In this document: in pieces, positions 12,170 through 23,653 of the stretch
Position numbering within the stretch: position 1 is the first letter of the stretch
Layout of the letters: the number at the start of each line of letters is the position of its first letter
Assembly (NCBI GenBank): GCA_017893485.1
Contig: CM030366.1
Location: 71,893,469-71,957,468 of the forward strand
Direction: 5' to 3'
DNA: 64,000 bases
Source: Hemerocallis citrina
Taxonomy: Eukaryota > Streptophyta > Magnoliopsida > Asparagales > Asphodelaceae
Translations under genes and position numbers: made by a program
Notes under the pieces: generated by a model
What the model was told of the DNA's origin: nothing
Seen by the model: only the letters and a program-made list of their open reading frames with translations
The model's database searches: none

Positions 12170-12320
12170 TAATACCCTATTCTAATAACCATTACCCTGT
12201 TTTGTACCCACCTAAAGACCCAAACCCATTAATTAAATCACCAACCTATTATACTACCTACACCCACACATCCATCCGACCCGTTATCACCCTACTGTGC
12301 CGCCTCCACCTTCCTCTAAC

Positions 12321-12760
12321 CCTAAATACTTCAACCCATATTTAACGCCCCCCTACTCCATTCATTCGTCGTCTCTATCTCTCTTTTTCCCCTATGCCCT
12401 CTCTCGTCTCTCTCCCGAGCTGCTGCAACCCCCCGACCTCCAAACCACCTTCCCGTGCTTCCGTCCTCCTCTGGGCGCAACGCAGCCAGCCACGTTTCCC
12501 CAGTCATTCTTGCTGTTGTCTTGTTGGTGTGCACGCGTATCGCCCGTGCACGTGCTATTGTGGTTGTGTAGTTCTCGTTCTTGGTTTGTGGTGATCCGTG
12601 TTCGTCGTTCGCTCATGTTCGTGCCCCAAGAATCCATTCCCGTTATTCTTGCTTTGCTCTGTTTCGTCCTTGGTTATAAGGAAAGTAACTTGTATTCTTT
12701 TCTTTGTGTAATACAAGTACTAAATACAGCCTGTAGTGTAGTTGGGTTCTAGAGACAATT
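12321..12760 (+). promoter_or_regulatory. C-rich leader region of LTR A
   Basis: AT-rich sequence changes abruptly to CT/C-rich sequence (CTATCTCTCTTTTTCCCC) as in a transcribed 5' leader. The same transition is seen in every LTR of this family in the window. The open frames here (12297-12752) are not supported as genes because they are broken or altered in the 3' LTR copy. Confidence 0.4.
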
Positions 12761-15172
12761 TGTGTGTAAATTCCCATGTTGATCTTGTCTCTATTTTGTT
12801 GATTTAACTATAGTTGCCTCACGACATACTTGACATGAAATAACCTAGGATTGACCACTTCTTGTTTTATATATGTGTGTTGTTTATATGATATCATGTG
12901 CTCGTTCGTGTTATTCATGGTAGACTTATTGTGGACTTGTGATATACCCTATACCATGTTGCTTGGACGCCTAGTACCCTATATTGCATGTTTGGTTGTG
13001 TTTTGGAAGAGTTCTATGTGAACTAGTGGATTTTGTGCATATGAGATATTTTCAGTTTTGCCGGTTTTTCCGTTTTGATCAGTATTTTAGACCCTATTAA
13101 GGTCAGTATTTGAAAATATTTTGTGAACATGATTTGTAGAGAATTCTGTCTATTTTCTAACCCTTTTGACAGATCTCGATTTCGAATTTTGGTTTGTGAG
13201 TTATGTCTATTTTACTAAAGAGGTGTAGAGAAGTTTCCAGACTGTATTTTCTATAAATTCTGAAGAGTAATCTATTTTTATCATGATGTTAAAAGTATTA
13301 TTTTGATCCAATATTTTGCACAGTATAATTAGACTTGATTTGGATTTACCCTGAATTTTTTTGAATTTATTTGATGAGTTTTACAAACTATTCTATGTTT
13401 CCAAACAATTACTATAATAGCATATTTACCATACTATTCAAAAAAGAACCTGATTTTCGACCTAATTCTACTTGTTGTCTCTAAAATCTTTCTGAATTTG
13501 AAAGTTAGCCTATTGTAACTATTTTATCATCCTTTTGACGAATTTAGATTTCGATTTATGGTTTGTGAGATATTGCTCTTTTCGTACTGGAGTATTTGTC
13601 ATTTCAGATTTACAAAACTATTGCATCTTGATGTTTTCTGATTTTACTTGAATACTTTAATTATATTGAAAAATTATGGAACATTATTTTCTGTTACTAA
13701 ACATATAGGGGAATACCTGAGATTTTTTGTGGATTTATTTAATGCGTTTTCATGCTGTTATCCTGACTTTGAATACGATCTTCTGATTTCTGGCTGAACA
13801 TGTTTTCTGATTTCAATTCAGTTTTGAGTTATATTTTTGTGAAATACTATATGACTTATATATAATTGGTAGATTCGACTGGGAGTCTATTTTCCAGATT
13901 CTTTGACGGATCCATATTTGCAAGTTTGTAGCAATGAAAATTCTTATTTTAGTGCAGTACTGTCTTACTGTCCTGAACTAGAATTTTCGTTGTTCAAATC
14001 TTTTATGAGTTATCTTTCACCTATGCATGTTTATTCTTCATCCTGAACTTGTTACTTGATCATGACATGTTATTCTTGTCATGTTTTGTACACGCACATG
14101 CTTGTTTGATAATAATAATAAATAACCAAGCTGGGGTTTAAGGGAAAGATCTAATAGTGGATGATAAGGAAACGTGTACTCGGAAGGGGATCCACATATC
14201 CTACGTGATGACTTGATACATGATACTTGACATGTGATTAGTTGACACTTGCATACAAGACACGTGATTACTTGCCACTTGCACAACTTGACACGTGATA
14301 CACGATACATGATACATGATACTTGGAGTTTAGAGCTCGATTACTTGATACTTGTCCCTGAGTACACTACCCTCTATGGTCCACTATGAAATCTTAAGTG
14401 AAACTGTTTGAATGTAGCAACCATGTAGTAAAAACCGGGATGTATGAAGTGCTACCTAGATAGTAATAACTACAAGACTTGACCATGACACTCGAACATG
14501 ATACTTGATACTTGGCTACATGATAATTGATACATGACACTTGCTACATATTTATATGATACTTGATACTTGGTGCTTGTTTACATGATACTTGTTCACT
14601 TGACACTTGTTACATGCTACTTACACTTGTTCATCTTGTCATGATAGTTGTTCTACTTTGTTATAATGTCTATTCCATGTTATTAGTTGTTTATTCCATG
14701 TACTTGTATCCTGCACTAAAAGCGGCCCGTAACTTGCATTGACGGGAGTTTGTTTTCTTTTTCCTATTACTGCAATTTATTTAATTGCAGACCAAGATGA
14801 TCAACTGCCAGATGGAGTTGGTGATATGAGATATTAGTGCTGAAATTTTGCTATTATTATTTCTTGTTGCTTGTTTGAACAATTGTTTTTTGTACTTGGA
14901 TTTATTTGTATTCGGGCAATGTGACCCAGGATATTAACTTATTCAGATCAGGATTATTTGAGATTAATATATTTTGTTTCAAGTATTCTTATTGGTATTT
15001 TGATTCATATGTACATGCTTGGTTAATTCTTTTGCTTCCGACTCTAATTATTATTGTGAAATATTGTAAAGATTTTGAACAGCTTATGGATGATGAAAAT
15101 CATTCGCTGGGCTTAGTCACGTATCCGTATTCTGTATTCCTTTTGGAAAGCAGGGCGTGATAATATTTTTAG

Positions 15173-15184
15173 TGGTATCAGAGC
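15173..15184 (+). promoter_or_regulatory. Primer-binding site of element A
   Basis: TGGTATCAGAGC, the standard complement of the 3' end of plant initiator tRNA-Met, ten bases after the LTR end. Confidence 0.9.
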
Positions 15185-15339
15185 ACCACGTTTGGCTAAT
15201 GTATTAGTTTCACTTATATATTAGAGAAGCTTGACTCGATTTGGGATTGGCTCAATATTTCACCAACCTTGCATTTATAACTGAATTATTATTATAAACT
15301 TTGATCTGGATGCTAATTATTTTTGGTTTTGTGTAGACT

Positions 15340-16529
15340 ATGACTCATAGAGGTTCTACTTCTCGTTTTCAGGATGAGCAGCCCGGGCTTGAGGCTGTCA
15401 CCACTGTGTTGGAATGACTGATTTATATGCAGCAGAACCACAGTGACTTGGTGATGGCTACTTTGGAAGCTGATCGGGTTCTACCGCCCACTGTGCCTAT
15501 GCATACAGCTCTTCCTCCCCGTCCGGGTACAGTCACAAACTTCATGAGGCTGCATCCCGATAGGTTTTCAAGCACCGAGACACCTTTGAAGGCAGAACAG
15601 TGGTTGATTCAGAATGAGCAACTATTTTTGACAGCTAGAGTTGCAGATGCAGATGAGTGGATATGGTGGCCATCCAGCTGGTGGATTGGCTCATATTTGG
15701 TGAAGGTCCGAGTCTGAAAGGCTCGAAAAACCGATCACTTAGGCCACTCTCACTAGGAGCTTCTTGGAGAAGTTCTTCCCTAGCAGCACTAGAGTTGTGA
15801 TGGAGCAACAATTCTTAGCCCTGAAACAGGTTGGTCGTTATTTCTATTATTGAAATTTTGTTACATATTGTCCATGCAATGTTGTAACAAGAGACTTTCT
15901 TAAAACAAAGCTCCAGGTCTGTGGATGAGTACGCAGCTGAATTTACAAGACTTAGCCTTTTCGTAGCCGTTCTTGTGGCGAACGAAGAGGATAGGGCTCG
16001 TAGGTTCATATTGGGGCTTGAGCGAGACATCAAGGTGCAGCTTGTCTCACTCTGCTTGCATACTTATTTTGAGGCTCTCGAGGCAGCTCTAGCTCAGGAG
16101 CAGGTTCGCGGTGGATTAGCTCCTTCCCAGTGGACTGTTCCGCACTCTGTTGCTAGGCCTTCTGGTGGGCCTATTCGGAGGCCTATTCCAGCCCCTCTGG
16201 TCAGGGCAGCTCCTTCTTCTGCTGCGAGTCCTCAGAAGGTTGGTTTTTGCGACTTTTGTCAACTTCCTGGGCATGAGCGCAAGGACTGCAGGCGTGCCAA
16301 TCATCGTTGTTTTGGATGTGGTGCTGTTGACCATTCAGTGCGGGACTGCCCGCAGTTGGTTCTTCCAGCTAGGGGTCCAGTTCAGCAGGTTGCCCCAGCT
16401 CGTGGTCCAGTCAGGCCACCGCTTCCTCCGCAGCGCCAGATTGTCGGTCAGAGGACCGCTACTCCCAGAGAGGTCAGGCTTTCAACCTAACTGCTGCTGA
16501 TGCTGAGTCAGTTGAGGGTGTTATTGCAG
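15340..16529 (+). pseudogene. gag of element A
   Basis: Starts ATGACTCATAGAGGT (MTHRGSTSRFQDEQPG). The capsid region has NFMRLHPDRFSSTETP, AEQWL, then after a disruption SVDEYAAEFTRLSLFV and RRFILGLERDI. Two zinc knuckles of the CX2CX4HX4C form follow (CDFCQLPGHERKDC and CFGCGAVDHSVRDC, 16246-16352). A stop occurs after VTTVLE. About 85 extra bases disrupt the capsid region at 15832-15916. Another frame change sits near 16480, after which FNLTAADAESVEGVIAG leads to a probable intron. Confidence 0.85.
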
Positions 16530-16687
16530 GTATGTTTGCTTTTATTGTTTTATTGGTTTTGTTGTATCTCTTTTTACTTCTTTTCATTTCTCTTACATTA
16601 TTTCTTTCATATTTATCTTTCTGCATTTTGTTTTTCCTCACCCCTGTTCATCCATTCTTTTCTCTATCTCTTTTGATTCTATCTTAG
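16530..16687 (+). other. Probable intron between gag and protease of element A
   Basis: Donor CAG|GTATGTTTGC and acceptor TTCTATCTTAG|GTG. The 158-base interior is T-rich, unlike the coding sequence on both sides. Removing it joins GVIAG to VILVCSFPAH in frame, which is what an uninterrupted polyprotein would need. 158 is not a multiple of three, so without splicing the frame is lost. Confidence 0.55.
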
Positions 16688-17180
16688 GTGTCATCCTTGT
16701 TTGCTCTTTTCCTGCTCATATTTTTTTTTTAAATTCCGAGGCAACCCATTCTTTTGTATCCAATCGATTTGTGGCTCGCCATCAGTTAGAGTGCAGCAAC
16801 ATGTCAGAAGCTTGGAACATTGTGACAGGTGGTGGAGTTGTCATTTGTTTCCAGGAGTGCAGGCAGTGTCCCGTGATTATTGGTAGAGTAGATTTCAAAG
16901 CCAATCTGATTGTAATTGGGAATTCAGGATTCGACGTCATTCTGGGTAAGGATTGGTTGGGGAAAACCCATGCCATTATTGATTGCCGTTCCAAGAAAGT
17001 TGTGTTCCGAATTCCAGATCGCGCAGAGTTCGAGTTCCGTGCTGGGGAGATGTGCCTTAGCCGAACTGCAGTTGATCAGGAGATTTGTGTGATGGAATTA
17101 CATTCAGGCTGTGAGGTTGCGCCTCTAGTAGTGCAGAATTTCCTGGATGTCTTTCAGAGGAGTTTCCTGGCTTACCCAGG
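16688..17180 (+). pseudogene. Protease of element A
   Basis: VILVCSFPAH leads into the active-site region ATHSFVSNRFVARH, then FQECRQCPVIIGRVDFKANL and DVILGKDWLGKTHAIIDC, as in retropepsin-type proteases. The expected D-S-G before ATHSF reads N-S-E here (AAT TCC GAG at 16732-16740). The catalytic Asp and the Gly are therefore both lost, each by a G-to-A change. The enzyme cannot be active. Confidence 0.85.
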
Positions 17181-17870
17181 TCCCTAATAGGGATGTGGAA
17201 TTCGGTATTGAAGTTCAGCCGGGTACGGTGCCTATATCGAAGAGTCCCTACAGAATGGTACCGGTTGAGTTAGCAGAGCTTAAGGTGCAGATTCAGGAGT
17301 TGCTGGATTTGGGGTTCATCAGACCCAGTGTTTCGCCTTGGGGTGCTCCGGTCCTTTTTGTCAACAGGAAGGATGGTAGTCGTTGACTTTGCGTGAATTA
17401 TCAGGAACTAAACAGTTTTACTGTGAAGAACCGGTATCCGTTGCCCAGGATCAATGACGTATTTGATTAGTTGGGTGGAGCTGCTATTTTCTCGAAGTTG
17501 GATCTTCATTCTGGGTATCATCAATTCAAAGTGAAGGAGACTGATGTACAAAAGGCTGCTTTCAAGGCCAGATATGGCCACTATGAGTATCTTGTGATGC
17601 CGTTTGGGGTTACGAACGCGTCTGCTGTATTCATGAGTCTTATGAACCGGGTCTTTTCTTAGTTCTTAGATGGATTCGTGGTGGTCTTCATTAATGATAT
17701 TTTGATGTATTCTCAGAATCGAGGAGATCATGTTGAGCATCTTAAAGTGGTTCTGCAGACTTTAAGAGAGAATCAGCTGTATGGCAAACTCAGCAAGTAT
17801 GAGTTTTGGCTTGACAGGGTTTCTTTCTTGGGGCACATTATCTCAGGCATGATGGTATTTCTGTAGATTC
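17140..17870 (+). pseudogene. Reverse transcriptase of element A
   Basis: Conserved stretches in order: [78 protein letters not shown], and the catalytic box [11 protein letters not shown] (normally with I/V-D-D, so the first Asp is now Asn). In-frame stops at 17383 (TGA), 17467 (TAG) and 17660 (TAG). The gene is inactive. Confidence 0.9.
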
Positions 17871-18540
17871 GGCCAAGGTTGAGGCTGTGAAGGATTGGCC
17901 TGTTCCCAAGTCAGTTTCTGAGGTCAGGAGTTTTCTTCGTTTGGCTGGCTATTACCGAAAATTCGACCAAGATTTTTCGAAAATAGCAGGACCGTTAACT
18001 AAGCTGACTAGGAAGGATCAGAAGTTCTGTTGGTCTGATGAGTGTGGTGTGGCTTTTGTTGAGTTGAAGAACAGATTGATGTCAGTGCTTGTGTTGACTA
18101 TTCCAGATGGTTCAGGCGGATTTGTAATTCACTGTGATGCTTCTGGTAAGGGTCTTGGAGCAGTTCTGATGTAGAAGGGCCGAGTCGTTGCATATGCATC
18201 GAGGCAGTTGAGGTCGCATGAGAAGAACTATCCGACTCATGACTTGGATTTAGCGGCAATGATCTATGCTTTGAAGTTGTAGAGACATTATTTACTTGGG
18301 GACTGAGTGGAGACCGTTACAGACCACAAAATTCTTAAGTACGTCTTCACCCAGAAGGAGTTGAACATGAGGCAAAGGCGTTGGTTAGAACTTATGGCCG
18401 ATTATGACATTAGTTTGCAATACCATCCTAGTAAAGTAAACTTGGTGCCAGATGCTTTGAGTAGGAGACCGGCGGTTATGTTCTTGACTCAGCAGAGGGA
18501 TCTGATTGAGCAGATGTGGAGGTTGGAGTAGGAGGTTTTG
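17870..18540 (+). pseudogene. RNase H of element A
   Basis: Reads VRSFLRLAGYYRKF, FVIHCDASGKGLGAVLM (first catalytic Asp), [40 protein letters not shown] and PDALSRR. Stops interrupt at 18172 (TAG), about 18280 and 18304. The domain order and spacing are normal for Ty3/gypsy elements. Confidence 0.9.
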
Positions 18541-18687
18541 TTGCTGAGTTCTGATCGGAGTTGTTTGGTGCTCCAGCTTCAGTCGTCTCTTGTTGATCAG
18601 ATTAAAGAGGCGCAGGCTGGTGATGCGCTGTTGTAGGGTTTTCGAGCTGAGGTTGAGTCTGGGTCCAGAACAAACATGGTTATTCAT

Positions 18688-21600
18688 TGTCACGTCCCGC
18701 TTCCCAAAAATACGGAATACGAGTACGTAACAAAAGCCCAACGAATGATTTTCATCATCCTTAAGCTGTTTCAAGAATCATTGCAACACATCACAGATAT
18801 AATCAGAGTCGAAAGTCAGAAAAGTCAACCACATGCACATATGAACCAAATAACAACAAGAATACTTGAAATAAAATATATTAATCTCAAATAGTCATGA
18901 TTTGAAATACACAAATAATCCTGGGTCACATTGCCCAAATACAAGAATAAATTCAAGTCTCAAAATACAATTATTGTCCAAATTAAGCAACAAGAATAAT
19001 AATAGAAAAATTCCAGTATCTAGTACATCATGTCACCAATACCATCTAGAACCTGTCCTCCAAAATCTGTAATTCAACGAATGCAGGAAAGAGGAAAAGA
19101 GAAAACACAAGTACCCGTCAATTGCAAGTCGCGGGTCATTAATAATGTAGGATACAAGCACATGGGGAAACTAACTAGCAACATGGTATACTAACAGGTA
19201 CAGGTAACATGTGTCTCAGGTAATCATGTATCAAGCATTATGTTTCAAGTCTCATGTAATCAAGTTTCATGTATCAAGCAAGCAAGTATCATGTCAAGTC
19301 TCTTATTCAAGTATCAGGTTCGAGTAACATATTCAAGTATCATGTATTAAGTCTTGTGCGATTTACTATCTAGGTAGCACTTCATGCGCCCCAACTTTTA
19401 TCACATGGTTGCTACAACACAACAGTTTCGCTTTAGATCTCAGTGGACCATAGAGCGCAGTGTACTCAGGAACAGTAATCCAAATCATATACCAAATTCC
19501 AAATAATCCAAATCATATACCAAATTCCAAATTAACCAAATCATATACCAAATTCCAAATAATCCAAATCATATACCAAATTCCAAATATGGGAAACACG
19601 GGCCCCTTCCGAGTTCACGTTTCTGAATTATCCACCACTAGATCTTTTCCATTAACTCCGGCTTGGTTACTTTTATTATGGTTATCAAACAGGCACGTAT
19701 AAGCATGAAATAGTGTCATACTAACATAGTATAATCAGTATCAGGTCTAGGAAAACAAATCAGCGTGCATAGATGATATACAGTCACATAAACGAGCAAA
19801 ACAGTGTATGCTTATAATCAGGACAGCATGATAGATCAGTACTAAAACAGTGATTCTGGTCTCTACAGAAATGTAAACCTAGATCCGTCAAAGAATCTGG
19901 AAACTAGACATCCACACGAATCCAACTACAAGTTCACAACAACACAGCTCAAAACTGATTTGAATACAGAATTTACGTTCAGCCAAAAAACAGGGGAACA
20001 ACTTCAAAAGCATGAAAATAGCATGAAAACACATCAAATAATTCCACAAAAAATCTGGGGTATTCCCCTATAGGTATAGTCTCAAAATAACATGTTTCAT
20101 AATATTCCAGTAAGTATAGATCATCCATAAAAAATAAGAAACAACACGAAAACATAGTTTGACGAATCTGGAATTCTCAACACTGCTGTACGAAAACTAG
20201 GGTATCTCGCAATCAGTGAATCGAAATCCAATTCCGCCAAAACGATATGAAAATAGATAGATTTTACTAACTTTCATATTTCACAAATAATTTTTATACA
20301 GTGTTAGGAATTGTAGTGAAAACATAGTTCTTTACTGAACAGCGCACAATTTACAGTATGAGTAGATTTTAGAAAAGAATATGAAACACTACATAAAACT
20401 TATCTTTAAAATTCATCAAAATTCTGGGTAGTCCCTAATATCATAAAGAAACACTGACCAAAATATTAGATCAAGATATTATGTATAGAATAGTTCTTAA
20501 AAATAATTTATTAGCAAAATTAACCCAAAACAGAATCTGGAATTAATCGACACGTCTTTACCAAAACCTTCATAACTCAGTCATACGAAATCCAAATCAT
20601 GGAAAACCAGTAGGGTTTGAAAATAGACAAAATTATCTAAAATTCATCTTTTATTTTGGAATTAAGATTCGGACTGTAGCATGGACGAAAACAGCAATCA
20701 AAACAGAACAAGCAGCAAATACAGATTTCACACCTCTAATCAAGAATATCATAACTTTCACAATATTGATCCAAACACATCCAAACTTGAAATACAACCT
20801 ATCAAATATATAAACATCATGATTTAGGGTTACTAACATGTCTACACCTATTATTTTTACATGGGCATTCAATCAAACACAATTCATGCAAATAATCACA
20901 TACATGCACAAAAATCAAGTTTTGAGTAAATCCTAAGGTATCACCTATCAAGATTTGTGTCATAGTCATCTATGGCCAAATTATCACAAAAGAGACAAAA
21001 CCCATCAAGGAAAACACAATCTTTGGTTGTCTCTTGACCCAACTACACTAGATGTAAACTTTTTGACTTGTATCAACCTAATGAATTGTAGTACAAGTTA
21101 CTTGTCTTGATTTGGACATGAAGAACGATGCAAATCAAAAGTAGGAGCAAAACCCACGAACGAATATCCACGAACTCACGAACGATCCACATGCGCACTC
21201 GAGCACTGCGCAATAAAAACCCAAGAGCAAGAGAGCGCGAGACGGCGGATGGAGAGAAAGCGGGAGAGATGAAGCACGGCGCAAGGGTTTGGGGAAAAAA
21301 AGAATACGCCTTTTTTTTTTCCTTTTTCCAGTGGAACAAGTAAACAAAAGCATATATATATATAGTGTATAAAAAATAGGGTTAGAGAAAGATGGGGAGG
21401 GTGCACCTTGGCGGCTACAGGGGAAGGAAAAGGAAGTGGGTCGGATGGGTTTTTATAGTGCAACTGGGTGGTATAAGGTGCTCACGGTAGATGCTAATGC
21501 ACAAGAAGGATTTGGTGTGATAAAATCAATAGGTGCTTAGAAAAGATTTAAGGTAGTAGGTAGTATCAGGATGGTTGAGTATATAATAGGTAAGTAGTAA

Positions 21601-22226
21601 TTAGGTAGGTAATGATCTGATGTGGGATTTAGATGAGGAAGGTGTAGTAATAGGTAATGGGTATTTATGGGCTACGGGTCTTAGGGTTTTAAGTAGGGTT
21701 AATGGGTTAATTAACTAATGGGTTAATGGGGGAAATGGGTATTAAAAAAATATATGGGTAGCTTAAGGAAATGGGTTTAAAAAAAAATTAAAAAATGGGT
21801 TTGGTTAAAATGGGTAAATAGGATATCCAATAAAGAAAAAATTATAAGGTTTATAAACATCCAATAAAAAAAATACGGGTATAAAAATTCAATAAAATAA
21901 CAAATAAAAATATTGCCTCTAATAAAATGTAGTTTGCATTACAAAATATAATTATACAATTAGTAGATAAAATGGATTTTTAATAACTAGTCAAAAATAA
22001 CAATATAATAATGAGAGTATTAGTAACAAAAATAAGAATTTTTATTATAATATAAAATCATAGAAAATGGTTACGAATAAATTTATTGATCGACAAATAG
22101 ATTTTATTAGGAGATATAATAATACAATTTGACAAAAGAATTTGAAACTCGAAAAAAATAATTTGCGAAAATTTTAAATACAAAAAATACACAAAAAATA
22201 CAATTTTGAAAAAAATAGGGGTTACA
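18688..22226 (-). mobile_element. Solo LTR F, antisense, inside pol of element A, TSD ttcat
   Basis: On the plus strand it begins TGTCACGTCCCGCTTCCC and ends AATAGGGGTTACA, the reverse of this family's TGTAAC...TGACA. Perfect duplication ttcat at 18683-18687 and 22227-22231. 3539 bp. A microrepeat of ATCATATACCAAATTCCAA (four copies, 19480-19590) is unique to it. Removing it rejoins the RNase H-integrase linker of element A. Confidence 0.92.
19480..19592. repeat. Short tandem repeat in LTR F
   Basis: Four copies of a roughly 27-bp unit containing AATCATATACCAAATTCCAA. Confidence 0.85.
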
Positions 22227-22231
22227 TTCAT

Positions 22232-23560
22232 GCTGATGAATCGCTTCGTTTTGGGTCCAGGTTATGTGTCCCGAAGGGTGAAGTTTGTCAGAGGTTGCTT
22301 GAGAAAGCCCACCAGTCATCTTATTCTATCCATCCTGGCGGTACTAAGATGTATCAGGATTTGAAGCTTCATTTCTGGTGGCATGGTATGAATGGGGCTG
22401 TGGCTCGGTTTGTTGCTCAGTGTTTGATCTGCTAACAGGTTAAGGCAGAGCATCAGAGAACCGCTGAACTTTTTCAACCGCTTCCTATTCTAGAGTGGAA
22501 GTGGGAACACATCACTATGAATTCTGTGACCACTTTGCTGAGGAGTCCTAAGGGTCATAATGTCATTTGGGTGATTGTCGACCATTTGACAAAGGGTGCT
22601 CATTTCATTTATTTTTCATGTCGAACAGTCTACTGAGAGCCTAGCTGAGAGATACATGCTAGAGATTGTTAGACTTCATGGGGTTCCAGTCAGTATTGTA
22701 TCGACCGGGATACGAGATTCAGATCTCAGTTTTGGGAGAGTCTTCAGAACAGTTTGGGGATTAATTAAAGTATAACACAGTTTTTCATCCCCAGACTGAT
22801 GGACAGTCAGAGAGGACCATCCAGATTCTTGAGGACATGTTGAGATCATGTATGCTTCAGTTCGGTGGATCATGGGAGAACCATTTGCATCTCGTAGAGT
22901 TCTCGTACAATAACAGCTTTCAAGCCAGTATTAAAGTTGCACCGTTTGAGGCACTCTATGGGCGGAAGTGCAGATCACCAGTGTGCCGGGATGATATTGG
23001 TGACAGAAAGTTGTTGGGTCCAGAGTTGATCACCAGGACAGTTGATGCGGTGGTTCAGATTATGAAGCATTTGTAGGAAGCTCAGGATAGGCAGAGGCGA
23101 TGGACCGATGTCCATTGGAGAGCTTTGGATCGAGGTTGGCGACCATGTTTTCCTAAAGGTATCGCCTTGGCGCGATGTCATTCGGTTTGGTAGTGGGGCA
23201 AGCTCAGCCCTAGGTTTATTGGACTGTTTGATATTGTGGAGCGAGTAGACAAGGTGGCCTATCATCTTGCATTGCCTCCAGCTTTATCAAAAGTGCACGA
23301 TGTTTTCCATGTCTCACAAGTCAGGAGATATATCCGAGATGAGAGCCACGTGATTGACTATTCGGAGTTGACCGTTCGGCCGGATTTGACTTGTGAGATT
23401 CCACCAGTTGCTATTGTGGATCGACTGAAGAAAGTGCTTAAGAACAAGGTTATCAAGTTGGTTCGTGTTTCTTGGAATCCTCACTCGCCCGGTAAGTCGA
23501 CTTGGGAGCTAGAGGAGGAGATTCAGCAGAAGTTTCCTCATTTGTTTGAGTAGTTTTTGT
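22232..23560 (+). pseudogene. Integrase with C-terminal chromodomain, element A
   Basis: The HHCC zinc-binding region is at about 22290-22440 (AHQSSYSIHPGGTKMYQDL, VAQCLIC). The core follows with WEHITMNSVT, where the catalytic Asp of the usual MDFV has become Asn, then VDHLTKGAHFI. Frame is lost around 22650-22840 and regained at HLVEFSYNNSFQASIK, FEALYGRKCRSPVCRDD. The C-terminal part reads YHLALPPALSKVHDVFHVSQ. The final PPVAIVDRLKK...VSWNPHSPGKSTWELEEE (about 23395-23525) is a chromodomain of the type found in chromoviruses, which directs integration to heterochromatin. ORF end TAG at 23551. Confidence 0.9.
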
Positions 23561-23613
23561 TTTATTCTTTTTGTTGAGTTTTTTGGGGTTACCCTATGTA
23601 TCTTCTTGATTGA

Positions 23614-23653
23614 ATTTCGAGGACGAAATTCTTCTTGTTAAGTGGGTAGGATT
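23614..23653 (+). promoter_or_regulatory. Polypurine-tract region before the 3' LTR of element A
   Basis: Contains TTTCGAGGACGAAATTC and AAGTGGGTAGGAT immediately before TGTAACC. The same TTTCGAGGACGAAATT..AAGGTGGGTAGAAT stands before LTR C (33280-33323). Confidence 0.6.

Larger units (their letters stand above)
11026..15162 (+). repeat. 5' LTR of element A
   Basis: Starts TGTAACCTCTATTTTCC, ends CAGGGCGTGATA (the terminal TGACA has become TGATA). It includes the 749-bp MITE and lacks about 177 bp present in the 3' LTR (break near 12503). Minus the MITE it is about 3.4 kb, very long for an LTR but normal for Tekay-type elements. Confidence 0.9.

Noticed and set aside
12297..12752. 151-codon open frame and antisense partners in LTR A
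   Set aside because: The 3' LTR copy (24152-24796) has a different length and frame. The composition, not coding constraint, explains it.
15173..15184. tRNA-Met-like sequence
   Set aside because: Only the 12-base complement of a tRNA 3' end; it is a primer-binding site, not a tRNA gene.
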